A stretch of 64,000 nucleotides of DNA, taken from assembly GCF_000003815.2 (NCBI RefSeq), contig NC_049979.1, positions 13,021,560-13,085,559 of the forward strand, read 5' to 3'. The translations under genes and the position numbers were made by a program. Shown piece after piece: positions 49,204 through 61,500 of this stretch. This DNA comes from Branchiostoma floridae (lineage: Eukaryota; Chordata; Leptocardii; Amphioxiformes; Branchiostomatidae). Under the pieces are notes generated by a model that worked only from the letters and a program-made list of their open reading frames with translations, made no database searches and had not been told where the DNA came from. The stretch's first letter is position 1; each line of letters starts with the position of its first letter.

Positions 49204-52200
49204 GTATTCCTGGGTATTCGTAGTACATTCTAAAAATCCTCACTGCATTCCAGATATTTGTGTTCATTCTTGTGGCTCTCCCCATCGAATGAGATCAGAA
49301 TGTTTCGAATAATGTCGGGCTGCCTAAGAATGAAGTCGTACTGCAGTTAGAAATTAGAATACTTAATACTTTGAATTCTGTTCGATATTTCTCCGCCTCA
49401 AATGAACGTCGAGAGTTTTGAGTATGACAAAAATGACGGCTACAATAGTAGACACAAATATCTGGAACGCAGTAAAAATTTCTGGAACACACCACGGATT
49501 TCCAGGAATATACAAAGAATTTTATTCACACGGAATGCCGGTCCGGCTCATTCCTATTCTTGTGCGAAGGGGCTGTAAGCAGCGAAAGCCTCAGAAGAGC
49601 ACTTCTATTACACACATCCTGAGTCGCGCATTTATCTTTAATAGTGTGTGATTATTTCGTATGGACGGCTTTGAACGTATCTTAAGTCAAACTGATTTTC
49701 TAGTCCCGAATAATGCAATTGAGTTTAGTGGAAATGACACACGTTGATTAATTGTTCCCTCACCAGAATATCAACATGATTAGATTATTGCGAATAGATA
49801 TGTGCAATGAAACTGCGTTTCTAGTCAGACAGGCCGAATAACTTTGTAACATCATGAGATGTACGGTTAAAGAAATAGATGAACAAAGGTTGGTAACACT
49901 AACAGACGTATCAAAAATCTAGACAACATTCTTTGTTGCATAACAAGATACCTCCGTTTTTCATCATGAGGGAAAGGCTAAAATATAACGTTAGTTCACC
50001 TTTATCCGTTCTTTTTAAGAACAATGTATTTAGGGTTATTAAGTCGACAGATGGTGGTTTTAAACTGCAATATTTTGAAGATATCACAATTTGAAACTAC
50101 CGTCCATATCGACTTGATATCCCAGGATACCCTGTTTCGCAACACAACGGATATAGGCTACCCTGCGGATAAAGGTGAACTAGCGTTAAATGAACAAGAA
50201 AAAACAAAAAAATGTCAAATTCTTGAAAAAAGATTTCAGTAAATGTCGGTTACATTCCATACGCAGAGCATATCAAGCATTGCCCCAACAACTATAACAC
50301 TTTGTAATACGGGATCACCGAACTGTATAAGACAACTTACCCCTAGTTGTATTCACGTGTTATGAACCCGGGGAACGTATGATGAATACAGATGAAAACA
50401 CGTTCTGATGACTACTGTTTCCCACTTTTGATGAGATGATGCAACTCGGACCTTTTTGTACAAATTGTCTTATTTGTTTGAAAATTTTTTTTTTTACTTC
50501 TTACGCTTTGTTTGAAAGCAATATTGTTTTGTCTAGTTGTTTTATGCCGGACTTATATAACACCACACGTATGCACTACCCCTTTGAGTGTTCTGTCAAC
50601 TCTAATAAAGACGGAGAGGAAGGAGCAAATTCAAATGCCACCTCACTCCAAAAAAGGTCACGTCACAACAAACATCTGTGTCTGAAGTGGCTGGTAAATA
50701 CTGGGGGAGGACTGATCTACCAAAGCGTTTCTGCGAGGTGAATGTGGCGCAGGTACGTACATGTACAATGTACATGTGAGATGTTGTTGGGCAGTTTGAA
50801 ACATACTGGTGCAGGAGAAATTAATGTGATCATCAGAGGAGACCAATGCACATCCCTACCTGTACCCTGTAGGCAAATATTAAGATCTTTAAGAAAAAGT
50901 TTTTTTAAAGACTTTAGTTAAGGGGATAACATTAACCTCAGAATCATGTCTCTGCCTGGAACACTGAACAGAATAAATAATAACAAGAAAAACATAGACT
51001 ATGTGTCTCTTCAGCACTGTAAAGATCAGCTGATGGCTAAATGATTTTGCTGCTAGACTCTTTTGCAGATAAATTATTGACAACACATAACATGATGTAC
51101 AATTAAACATGGTGTACAATTACACATGGTGTTCAAGTGTGCACTGAAGTAATGGGGTTGATATGGACATAGACCATTGCGTGGGAGAAATAATGTCAAC
51201 ATGTAGCAGCTGGATGGGTGGTAATACCTACTTATATGGCATATATTCATAGATTTCAGTCAAGAAACATGGAGACACTACTTACACATGTTGCTTTCCT
51301 CCCCGTTAATGGTGCGCTGTAGCTCTCTGTAACTTCCACTTGTACATTATTGGAGCAGTCTAATGGTAGTTCTAAGATCAGTAAGCTTGAAAAAGATAAC
51401 TAATGTGTGTACATACATGTAACTTGTTATCTGTAATTTCACTGTCATGATTGCTAATAAAGGAACATAATCATGTACAAATGATTGGAATGAATCTACT
51501 GTTAAATTCTAACCCTCTAAAATGATCTTTATCAATGTTTCCATATACATTTAAAGAGGTATCTCTCAGCTTTGCTTTGCGGATACTCTTACTATCACAC
51601 CATTCCATTGCTGTGAAGAAAATATACTTGTTCGTCATGTAGACTCACAACTGCAATGGCTGGAATCCATAAACATGAGGTAAAATCTTAGAAAACATAT
51701 TCAGCACAAAGCTGCTTAAAATTCCTTGCATGAAGGAAAAGTGTGCTTCATGAATGAGAAGTTGGCAAACAATACTCAAATAGTTCAAACACATCTGTAA
51801 TTAAGAGCACCAAGGACTCTTAAACTGGTCAAGACAATATTGGCAAGATACTGCAAAGCAATAATTTGAGAATTTACATCCCTAAAGCACAAAATGCAAC
51901 ATTTTCCCTACTAACCATCACAAGTTTTGTAGACCCAGTAATATTTCACACTACATGCAAGCTTGCCAAACTGTTATATACATAGCATTGTAGTGCTTAA
52001 CTACCTACATGTACTGCAGCACATTTAGTAGACACCTACATAACATACATATATATTGCACAAAGCATGAGCTCACATCATGATTTATAATTACAGCTGC
52101 ATGGATGCCCTACTTGCATATGTTTTCAGATTGTGCTAATCATTCTTCAATACATCTTGGGGATAGAGAGTACGCAGAAAGTTTGCTTTAGTTACCCAAC

Positions 52201-52546
52201 ACTTTTTGACTATTTACACAGTTGACTGACATTAATGAATATAATACTGTAAATGAAGAGCTCATTCATGAACTCATCATTCCAAAACTATCCTCCTCCT
52301 TTCCTGCAACAAGATTCTGCATCAGTAAACAAGATATGTCTAGTAAAATAAAATACCTTAAAAATTGTAGCGCAATCTATTTGTTCTTTCTTGTCTCTTG
52401 CTTACCTTGATTGCACTATTTCCAACTTTCCATCCAACTCATAACACTAAAATACTTTTTAAGGTAATAGCAGCTTTAACGGACACAACAGTTTCCTTAG
52501 TTAATATGGACCATGGGCTTGTATATTTTTGTGCGGTAGTCTGCGG

Positions 52547-55500
52547 TCACAACATCTCCCAGTCATCAGTGATGTCGTCAGCAGTTCCTGCCTGTGCCCC
52601 CTGCGGTGCCTCCTGCTGTCTCAGCACAGCCTTGATGAAGCGCTGGTAGATGTGGCCGTCCTTGTTGATGGCCCACAGCTCATCATCTGGAGTGACTGCA
52701 CAACAGTGGGGCATGATGGATTGGTACACTAAATACATCCGTCAGCTACCTGATAAAAATCCTTCATCATAAAGCATATCTCAGCCATTACAATCCATGT
52801 TTGTTAACAACACAATGTTTCCACCCATTAAAAAAACATAAAATGAATAGAATCAACATTCAAAAAGCTAATCTATGCCCCACACAGCATCAATCCTTTC
52901 GCTTTTAATCATATAATCTTATCTACAACAGTAACAACCGAAGTTTCTGACTTAAACATTGACATGCATGTTTATATTTAAAAAGGCAATGCTTCTCTAC
53001 AACTGGATAAAAATTGGAGATTTATTTCCAGACGTTTCCAGTGACATCCATCTCTCTTCTTCCGCAATTCTAGTAGTGATGATGAAGAAGACTGATGGAC
53101 GTCACTCAAAACTTTGCATTTGAGATTGAAGAGATTGAATGTCTAGATATTTAACCTTCTGAAACATATCAAGACTGCATTTGGTTACCCACCAGAAATG
53201 AAGTCAAAGTTGCCTGGCACTTTTTTCCAGTAGTCTCCCATGGGATTGTTCTGGCTGATGCCGTACCTGCAGGCGATGTCACCGTTTGGACAGAGCGCCC
53301 ACACCGCAGTGTTACTGATGCACAGCTGCTGGGCTGGGGTGCCTGGAAGGGGTGGGGTGGACAACAAGTGAAGGAACTTTCGTCATCACAGAAGCTTGTA
53401 TGTGTGGTAAGTAACATAACCACAAGTGTAAGTATTATCTAATACATCATTGATCAAATGAATACATACCTTACAGATTTGAGTGAAGTGGAAAAATTTC
53501 ATCAGCTGGTGATGATCCTTTCCCTAAACTTTGGGAACTAACAATCATGTGAGAAACTATTGATGGCTCCAGTAATAAGATGAGTTTAAACTGCATGATT
53601 TCTGTACAAACAACATACCAGGTACAAGCTCCCAGGAGGTGCCGATGGGCAGCTGACTGGTAACATCCTTTCTGACGTACACATTCTTCCTGTTGTCCAC
53701 TGCCCACACCAGCCAGTCAGAAGGACCACACTCCACCTGGGTGAAGTATGTCCCCAGACCCTGCAGATAGATGAAAGGTGAGGCGTACGTGTCATACACA
53801 TCTGGTCCAAACTTTTACTGAAAAGTAAGAAGTCCATCTCTCAACAATTTGATCCTGGGATTTCAGATCTGAGGAAATATCGGGGGGAATCAGAGAAGCA
53901 TCAAGATGAAACAGCATTTCTCTGAAGGAATGAGGCTATTCCACTGCTGTAAGCATTTAAACCCTTCAGCCACACTAGCTAGAACTAAACATTTAGATGC
54001 CAAAGCTCCATTTTCTTCTACATGGGCTGTATCTTTTGTAAAAAACAACAACTTTGGGCTGGTTACAATGTTCAAGGCAGGGAGGAGGCAAAGGTCATCT
54101 TAGGAATACAAATTGATGTAGAAACATGTTGGTCATAACTGCCCTCAATGCAAAATGGCATGAAATATGTATCCAAAGTAAGCTTGAACTAAATGCTGAG
54201 AGTTAAAATTTTGCTCCAACTCGGTAAGACCCTCCACCAGTGACACCACCCCACCACCTGCCTGCCAAGATTTCTCACCTTCTCTGACACAAGTGTAAAG
54301 GTGGGGAAAGGTCTGTCCAACTGCAACAGCAAAGTATTGTACAATGAAGAGACTGGGGTTGTAATTAGTTAAAAAAACAAAAACATTTCAGGGTTGACAT
54401 CTACATTGTAGTGTTGAAAACTACCTGTAATTACAGTGTATGGAGCATTATCACAAACACACACACACACACAATTTCTAAATATGGGAGAACCTGCTGT
54501 ATTACTTTGTTTTCAGCCAACACTGCTGCTAAAACATAAACCACATAAATACATAGCAGTGCAGTTTTCTGCATGGAGAAGAGGCACTGACCTGTGGCTT
54601 GCCTTCAATAGGGATCCATGCCGGGTTAAGGCAGGTAGTGGAGGGAGGCTTGGCGCCCAGTCTGAAGTAGATGTTTCCCTGTGTGTCACAGACCCAGACA
54701 CACTCTGTACCACAGCTCACATACCCAATCTGGACATCTCCTGGGAAGGAAAGGAAGACTACAGTTACAAAATGTAAGCTAGCAATATGTCATGATCATC
54801 ATCCCACAGGCTGTATTATTAAATCAAGAAAGAAATAAGCAGAATACCTTGTCACTCAGGAATTTTACATAAGGTATGGCATGAAAGCCCTAAGAGGACA
54901 TCTTGGTAAACATGATATACAGTTCCTAGCAAGTAACACTATTGACCCTGACTAGTTGCTACTGTTGAAAGCCTGCCTCACCCAGCTGACTGAGGTCCAG
55001 GTCAGCCCAGCGAGCCCCCTGTGGACAGTGCATGCTGATGGCATCCCTGATGTACAGGATCCCTGAGTTACTGAGAGCCCACACTGCCTCCTTGCTGGAG
55101 CTCATGTACTGCAGGTAGACGTCGGGAGGGGGGCGGATCATGGTGGGCTTTCGACTGTCCGGCGGGAAGCAGAACACCTCCCCGTTCCTCTGTAGGGCCC
55201 ACAGGAGACCTGGCGAGGGAGATACAATATTACTGTATATAGGAGGCAACACAGAGTCATATTACTGTACTTTGTAACAACAGAGGATTTCACTGTAGTT
55301 TACAATTTGACATCTGGTTGGAAGACTATGAATAGCACTTATTCCACATTTATGCCACTCTAAAACACTTTAACTTCCAATTTCAACTTCCTTGTTCCAT
55401 TAGCTATGTGTTTTTTTAACAGTGCTATTGAAGATTGCACACATTAGAGAGGTTAGAATACATTTCCCTTATCCTTTTTTAAGGTGAGAACATTTAAGTT

Positions 55501-58500
55501 TTTGTAGCTTTAATTTTTATAATACTACCATCTTCTTAAATAACTTTTTATCCTGAAATATAACACCAGTATACTAGTACCTACATGTACAGTCAAACCT
55601 GTATTAGCGGCCACCTTTGCATAGCAGCCACCTGGCCATAGTGGCCACTTTTTGTGATTAAGAAATAGGCGAAGCGGTCACCTGTCGAACGCGGCCACGG
55701 CCACACGATTTCCAGTCCCGTTGATACAGAAACACTGCCTATTGCAACCATACTGCAGCCTTATGTCACCCTGGACTAATTTTGAAATTGTAGTTTGCAA
55801 GGATTTGGAGTTCCTGACAGGGTCATTTTGGCGTTAGCAGAAGGTATGCATGCCTTGAGCATTAAAGTGCAAGTCTTTGTCGGTAAATTAACCGATCGAG
55901 ACAATGTTACTTGGTGAGAAAGATTAGTGGGAACTGAAATCATGTGTAGCTTGCTCATGGTCAATTGATCAACATTTCCTATATAGTGGCCACCTGTCTA
56001 CAGTGGCCATATTTCTCCAGGCGCTTGAGTGGCCGCTATTACAGGTTTGACTGTATCTAATATTGTATCTGCCTGTAACTTGTAAGTTAAGGTTAGGGTT
56101 ATCTCACCTATAGGTGCAGCCCCGGCCCCAGCAGCCACCACAGTCCAGCAGGTTGACTGGGGCAGGCCTACAGGTGGGGCCGCCCGCCACATGGTGCCTT
56201 CAGCAACACAGTCACAACAGATTTTACACATGAAAACAAATGTATCATTCTTAATAGATCTCATCAGTAAATGCTCTTTAAAAGCTGTGCAAACTTTTCC
56301 TTTAATGATCATGACTGCATCTAAAGGTAGGATGTAACTTCTGATATATTTGATATGATGAGCAATAGCTAAAAACTTTCTACAGACACGTCATGTTTGC
56401 AGTTGTTCATGAAAGAAACGGTACAACGTTGCAAGTTTGATGACAAGTTAGTAAGCATTACACTCCATCTTAGTTCTCCACTTTTCCACTTCTTTCCATC
56501 ACACGCTTCTGACTTACAGCTTTCTTTTCCAGAATGATATGTCTATGTCCAGCCTGTGACCTATGGACTGTTCTACTGTACCCTAGGTGGGTGGGCCTGT
56601 ACCTGTGAGGTTGCCCCTGGAGACGTGGAGGTTGTTCTTGCCGCTGGCAACCCACACCCCCGAGGAGTTGGCCGACACCAGGTGAGCCGTGTGGCCCTTC
56701 AGCCAGGCCGACACCTTGTCCACCACGGGGTTGTGTGTCTCCACCAGTGTCAGGACGGACTCCAACATAGACGGGTCAGTGATGAGGTACTCACTCATAG
56801 ACACCTGGGCAGGGCAAGGTTATATTGCAACCATCAGTAGTCACACACGATCATATCATACTTCTCTCAATGCCAAAAAGCAAAAGCATGCTTTGCAACT
56901 TGTAGTTTGCTAAAGACTGGTGACTTAAAGACTTCTTTTAAGGCAGATTTATTTTGAACACTTGAAATGTTCTACATGCATTTAAGTGTGTGTCACATAG
57001 TACATTTTTGTAGATAACAAGAAAAGCATATCAGGGTGTCCTAGGCAGTGGTTAAGATAAATAATGTACCTAGTAGTCACAGTTATGGATGTTCTTGGTA
57101 CAGAAAAGGACCCTTTAGTGTTCTGATTTCACTTTCAATCCACTTACAGACTAAATGACTTAGATATAGATTATTTTCTGTGATTTTATGATCCATAGAA
57201 TAGCTTTCAGGTGAAAGCAATATATGAAACAGATGACTTTCTGATCATAGCAACAGCAAATCCTCTGTTTAGAAAGGTTACTGACCTGCCACCACCTCCC
57301 CTCATCTCCCATTGGTGTTTCCATGGTAACACCAGTCCTGAACCACATCTGTCCCAAGCTGTCCACAGCCCAGGCCAGGTTCTTATCTCCCAGGGCTAGC
57401 TGGGTGATGGAGATCGCATCAGTTTCACTGGAGAAGAGAAATATAGCTGTAATATTAGATTTTCAGTGTTTTAACACTTACTTAAGTATCAATTGATTGA
57501 TTCCTTACTATACATAACCATTTTTAACCTGGGTTGTTTCATTATGTGTACATACAGTACTAATACAGAAGTTCAGATAAATTTGAAATCAATGTACCAG
57601 TATGGCTTATACTTCCTTAATTTCCATACGTAAACTTTGGTTGTCTCATTGATAACCACTTGTACAGTACTACATGTATGACAGGTCAAGCCAATATACT
57701 GTAAAACTGTCCTTTGGTGATATCTACATCAGTATTTAGAAATAGCTCTGATGAACAGATGGTCTAGAAATATCTGTTTGTGAAGAAATGTAAAGCTGAC
57801 CTTAGCACAATGTATTTATATTGCAGTAGTGTAAGGAGATGTGGGTGTATGACAAAATGAGAAGACAACATGTTTAACTTTCTCTTCACCTCTGTTTGTC
57901 CTCTATCCATGCAGAGCCTTCAGGATGCTGCTGTGTGATGCCTGTCCGCACCAGTACCTTCCCCTCATTGGTCAGCACCCACACCACGTGGTTACAGGCA
58001 GCCACCTGCACCAGGTCCTTCCTGGCACTCACCCGCTCCATCTTACTGCAGGGCCTGTCCTGGGACAGGTTCTTCTGCACAAACAGGCCGTTACTCCTGA
58101 TGACCCAGGCAGCAGCACTGTCCACGCACATGAACAGTACGTCCGTGGCCGCTTCGTACCACCGGGAGCCAAACGGCGTCTTGTGCGTGGTTTTTGCACA
58201 GGCGTATGCAACATTGTTCTTCCCGTGCACTCTCCATAGGATGTTTCCCGTCGACGACACAGAAATCAGCTTCCCAGGCTGTTCCAACTTCTTCCAGGAC
58301 AGGCTGGCCCCCATGATGGGACTGTAGTAGATTCTCTCCTTGTTATCCACCACCCAGATGTGTCTGTCGGAGACAGATAGCGAGGTTATCTGAGTTGGGA
58401 CAGTGTACTGCATCCAGCTGTCTGCCACTTTGGGCTGCCCGGATGGCACTGTGAGTAAAGTGGGGGGTTCTGAGTCATTCTCCTGACAGCTCGAGCCTTC

Positions 58501-61500
58501 AGACATGGGAGTCGTCACACTACTCTTGGAACTGAGGTCGGAGAAGGTGGAGGGGGAACGAGCTACTCCTCTGCCATATATGTCCACATCATCTACATCA
58601 TCAGTGGAAAAATCAGTTCCCTCACTCTGTGGCATCACACTTTGTGGCATGACCCCTGCCTCTCTAATAACCTTGACCGTGCTGTTTGCCCTGTCCTTCT
58701 GCATCTTGGCGAAGTCCGTGCTGCCGGCTGTGCTCTCTCCATCAGCTATCTCAGCCTGTAAGCCACTGTCTGGGTATTTGTTGTCCTTTTCCATATGACT
58801 GAAATACGGCTCCTCAGAATCGTCTGAACCCACGTAGACATTCAGACTATCATCCTCCCCTGCTGGGGATGTCACTGCATCTTGCACCGTTGTCTGCTCG
58901 CTGCTCTCACTGCTCTTCTCCTTCTCCTCCTCCTTCTCTTCCTTATCCCCGAGTACCTCCACATTAGCTGCCTGATTGGTCGGTTCAGAGTCACATGATT
59001 CTGCAGGGGCAGCCTCATTGGTCTCCTGTATGGAGTAGGAGGAGCTATGCAGTACTTTGTCCAGATCTGTCATGCTGGTCTCATTGGAAGCAAAGTAAGC
59101 CTCAGTGGCCTCTGCGGCAGATGAGACAGAGCTCTGGGTGTCCTCACGTCGTACACCAGGGGGCCTGCATAGGAACGTGGCAGCAATTCTCAAATCTGCA
59201 TTAAATCACATTTCTACATGTATTCCACATTTTACCAAACCATGAAAAGTCATTGAAAGAAAAAATTACACAAATACACATAGTTGTAGGATATAAAAAT
59301 GAAAGTAAATGATGTAAAGAAAAAGGACAGAATATTTCAGCCAAACTTTTACCCAAATAGGAAAATAGAATAGCAACAAAAGAAAAGGTTGTAAACCTGG
59401 TTGATGTAGGGCTGCCCGGAGGAGAGTTGCTGTCCTGGCTGTATGTGGACTTGTACAGGCCAGGTTTGTCCTGATGCACTGTGGACAGGTCCTGCTCAGA
59501 CTGGCTCTCACTCAGGGTGTCCAGGTCTCTCTGAGCCTTGCCTAATGACATATGCATCAATTAGTATATGATAAGTATCTGTATGAAGGGCTAGGATTTG
59601 CGCCCCACTACAGTATAATCCACAAATGTACCAAAAACAACCGTCAGGAAAACAAATTTTCCAATGTTGCTGTTGATGTCATAAAAAAAAATTTCCACAA
59701 TACCTTTTTTAAGTTTAATATGATGATTCCTTTTCTGTTCTAAAATTCAAGCCAATACTAAGATATGTTGCACACAACAAATATAGTAACATGTAACAAT
59801 CAGCAACCTTGCTTTGTCTTCTTCTTCTTCTTTCTTGTTTTTGGCTGAAACACAATGTCATCACACCCTTCTTGGTTGATCTTCTCTAGCTTCTCCAAGA
59901 AGTCCGTCCTCATCTGGCGATTCTTCTCCGACAGGCTGGCAGAGATCCTGGCCATCTCCTCCACATCCTTGGTGAGGGACTCTGTGTCATCATGAACACC
60001 TGCATTGTCATCGTCCAGGTTGGACTCATCTGCCTCCGATGCAGAGGCCAGATGCTGCTCTGCCGACTCCAGTAACGACCGACATCTGGAATCGGGAGTC
60101 AGCACCTCTGCCTCCCTGGCAAACTGTACAGAATGGCCCTTAGAGTCCTTCCCTTCTGAGTCGTCTTCTGTGACCTGGTCAGATATTTCTGCAAGGACTG
60201 CTTTAGGTCTATGTACAAGGACAGAAGGTGGACTGTCGGTGGGCTCACTGCTGATGTGTGCCTGGATAGCAGGAGAGAGGACGGCAGGAATGTCCTGTTC
60301 CCCCTCAACAACGTCCTGCCCAGGCTGCTGCCCTTCACTTCTCCTCCTGAACAGACTCTTAGGTGACTTGATGAGGTGGGTGAGGGGAGAACCAGATCTC
60401 ACTAGCTTCTTTTCCTCTCTGCCAGCATTGTCAGACAGGTTCTCAGTACTGGTGCTCTTCTTCTTGGTCAACAAGGAAGAGTGGAAGAACACACCTACCG
60501 TCTTAGAAGCTGTGTTAAAGAGCTGTGTGGGTGTGTGCGGTCGGTCAACGTGGCCTGTTCTGGTGTTGTATGGCTGTTTGCTCTTAGTTGGCAACTTGGA
60601 GTAATCTGTAACATAAAGGGTAGTGTTAGGATCACATTTTACCAATATGGCTGTAGAAATGTGTACCAACTGTGCACCATTATCATGCCATTCATTATTC
60701 TGACCTTGGATCTGAAAAAGAAGAAAACAATTTTGCTCCTTATGTTTCACTTCCAATGGTACTTGTAGTTTTTAATAGGAGTAAATAACATTTCAGGTCC
60801 CTTGAAAACACTTTTCAAAAGGTACAAAACAACAGGTTTGACACATTTATTACTAGAACAAAAACAGCCCTTCAATGGTACATTTTTATGCCCAAACTAC
60901 AAAAAGTATAGTTACTCGGAACTTACTCCTTTCTTTCATTCATAACTCTGAACAGTTGTGATGGTCCCTGCCAATTTGAGAAGAATGGCATTCATTTTAC
61001 GTGGCATCTTGAGCAATCAATGGTCTCATGTCTGGACATTACCTAGTCTGGCAGTCTCTGGCTTCATGGCTATCCTGATGGCCTCCCTGTCCTCCGTCAG
61101 CACAAAAATCTCCTCCTCTGTGCAGGCAATGTTCAACACTGGTTTTCTGAAGTAGCAGCTTCCAACAATCAGGTTTTCCACAGGATCCACCACCAGCAGC
61201 CCACCGTTGTGCCAGGACACCAGCTGCTGGTCATTGATCACGTACAGGAGTCCAAACTGCTGGTCTGAAGGGGGTTTCCCTGTCCTACTGTTATCCAGAA
61301 GCTTTATTCTGGGGTGGGTGGCGTTCATGAGTTCTTTAAACACGTGGGTGGAGGCCACCACGCCGTAGATGTTGGCCCTCCACAGGCGCAGTCCAGGCCG
61401 AGCACCGTACAGTGTTACATCTCTAGGATTGCACATGCCGGGGACAAAACATGCTCCAAAGGGGCCGACACTGTAGGACAATATAGAAGGGCACATGAGA

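Larger units (their letters stand above)
46768..52546. other. Intergenic region between globin X 5' end and TECPR2 3' end
   Basis: It includes the unmapped globin promoter and 5' UTR, probably the TECPR2 3' UTR near 52000-52546, and the elements at 47815-48430, 48637-48872 and 49058-49203. No other gene is recognised; short frames here lack recognisable domains. Confidence 0.6.

Noticed and set aside
57896..58327. 143-codon frame on the plus strand
   Set aside because: Antisense shadow of the large TECPR2 exon 59164-57890.
60005..60604. 199-codon frame on the plus strand
   Set aside because: It is the antisense shadow of the Ser/Glu-rich TECPR2 linker exon 60605-59808 and has no features of its own.
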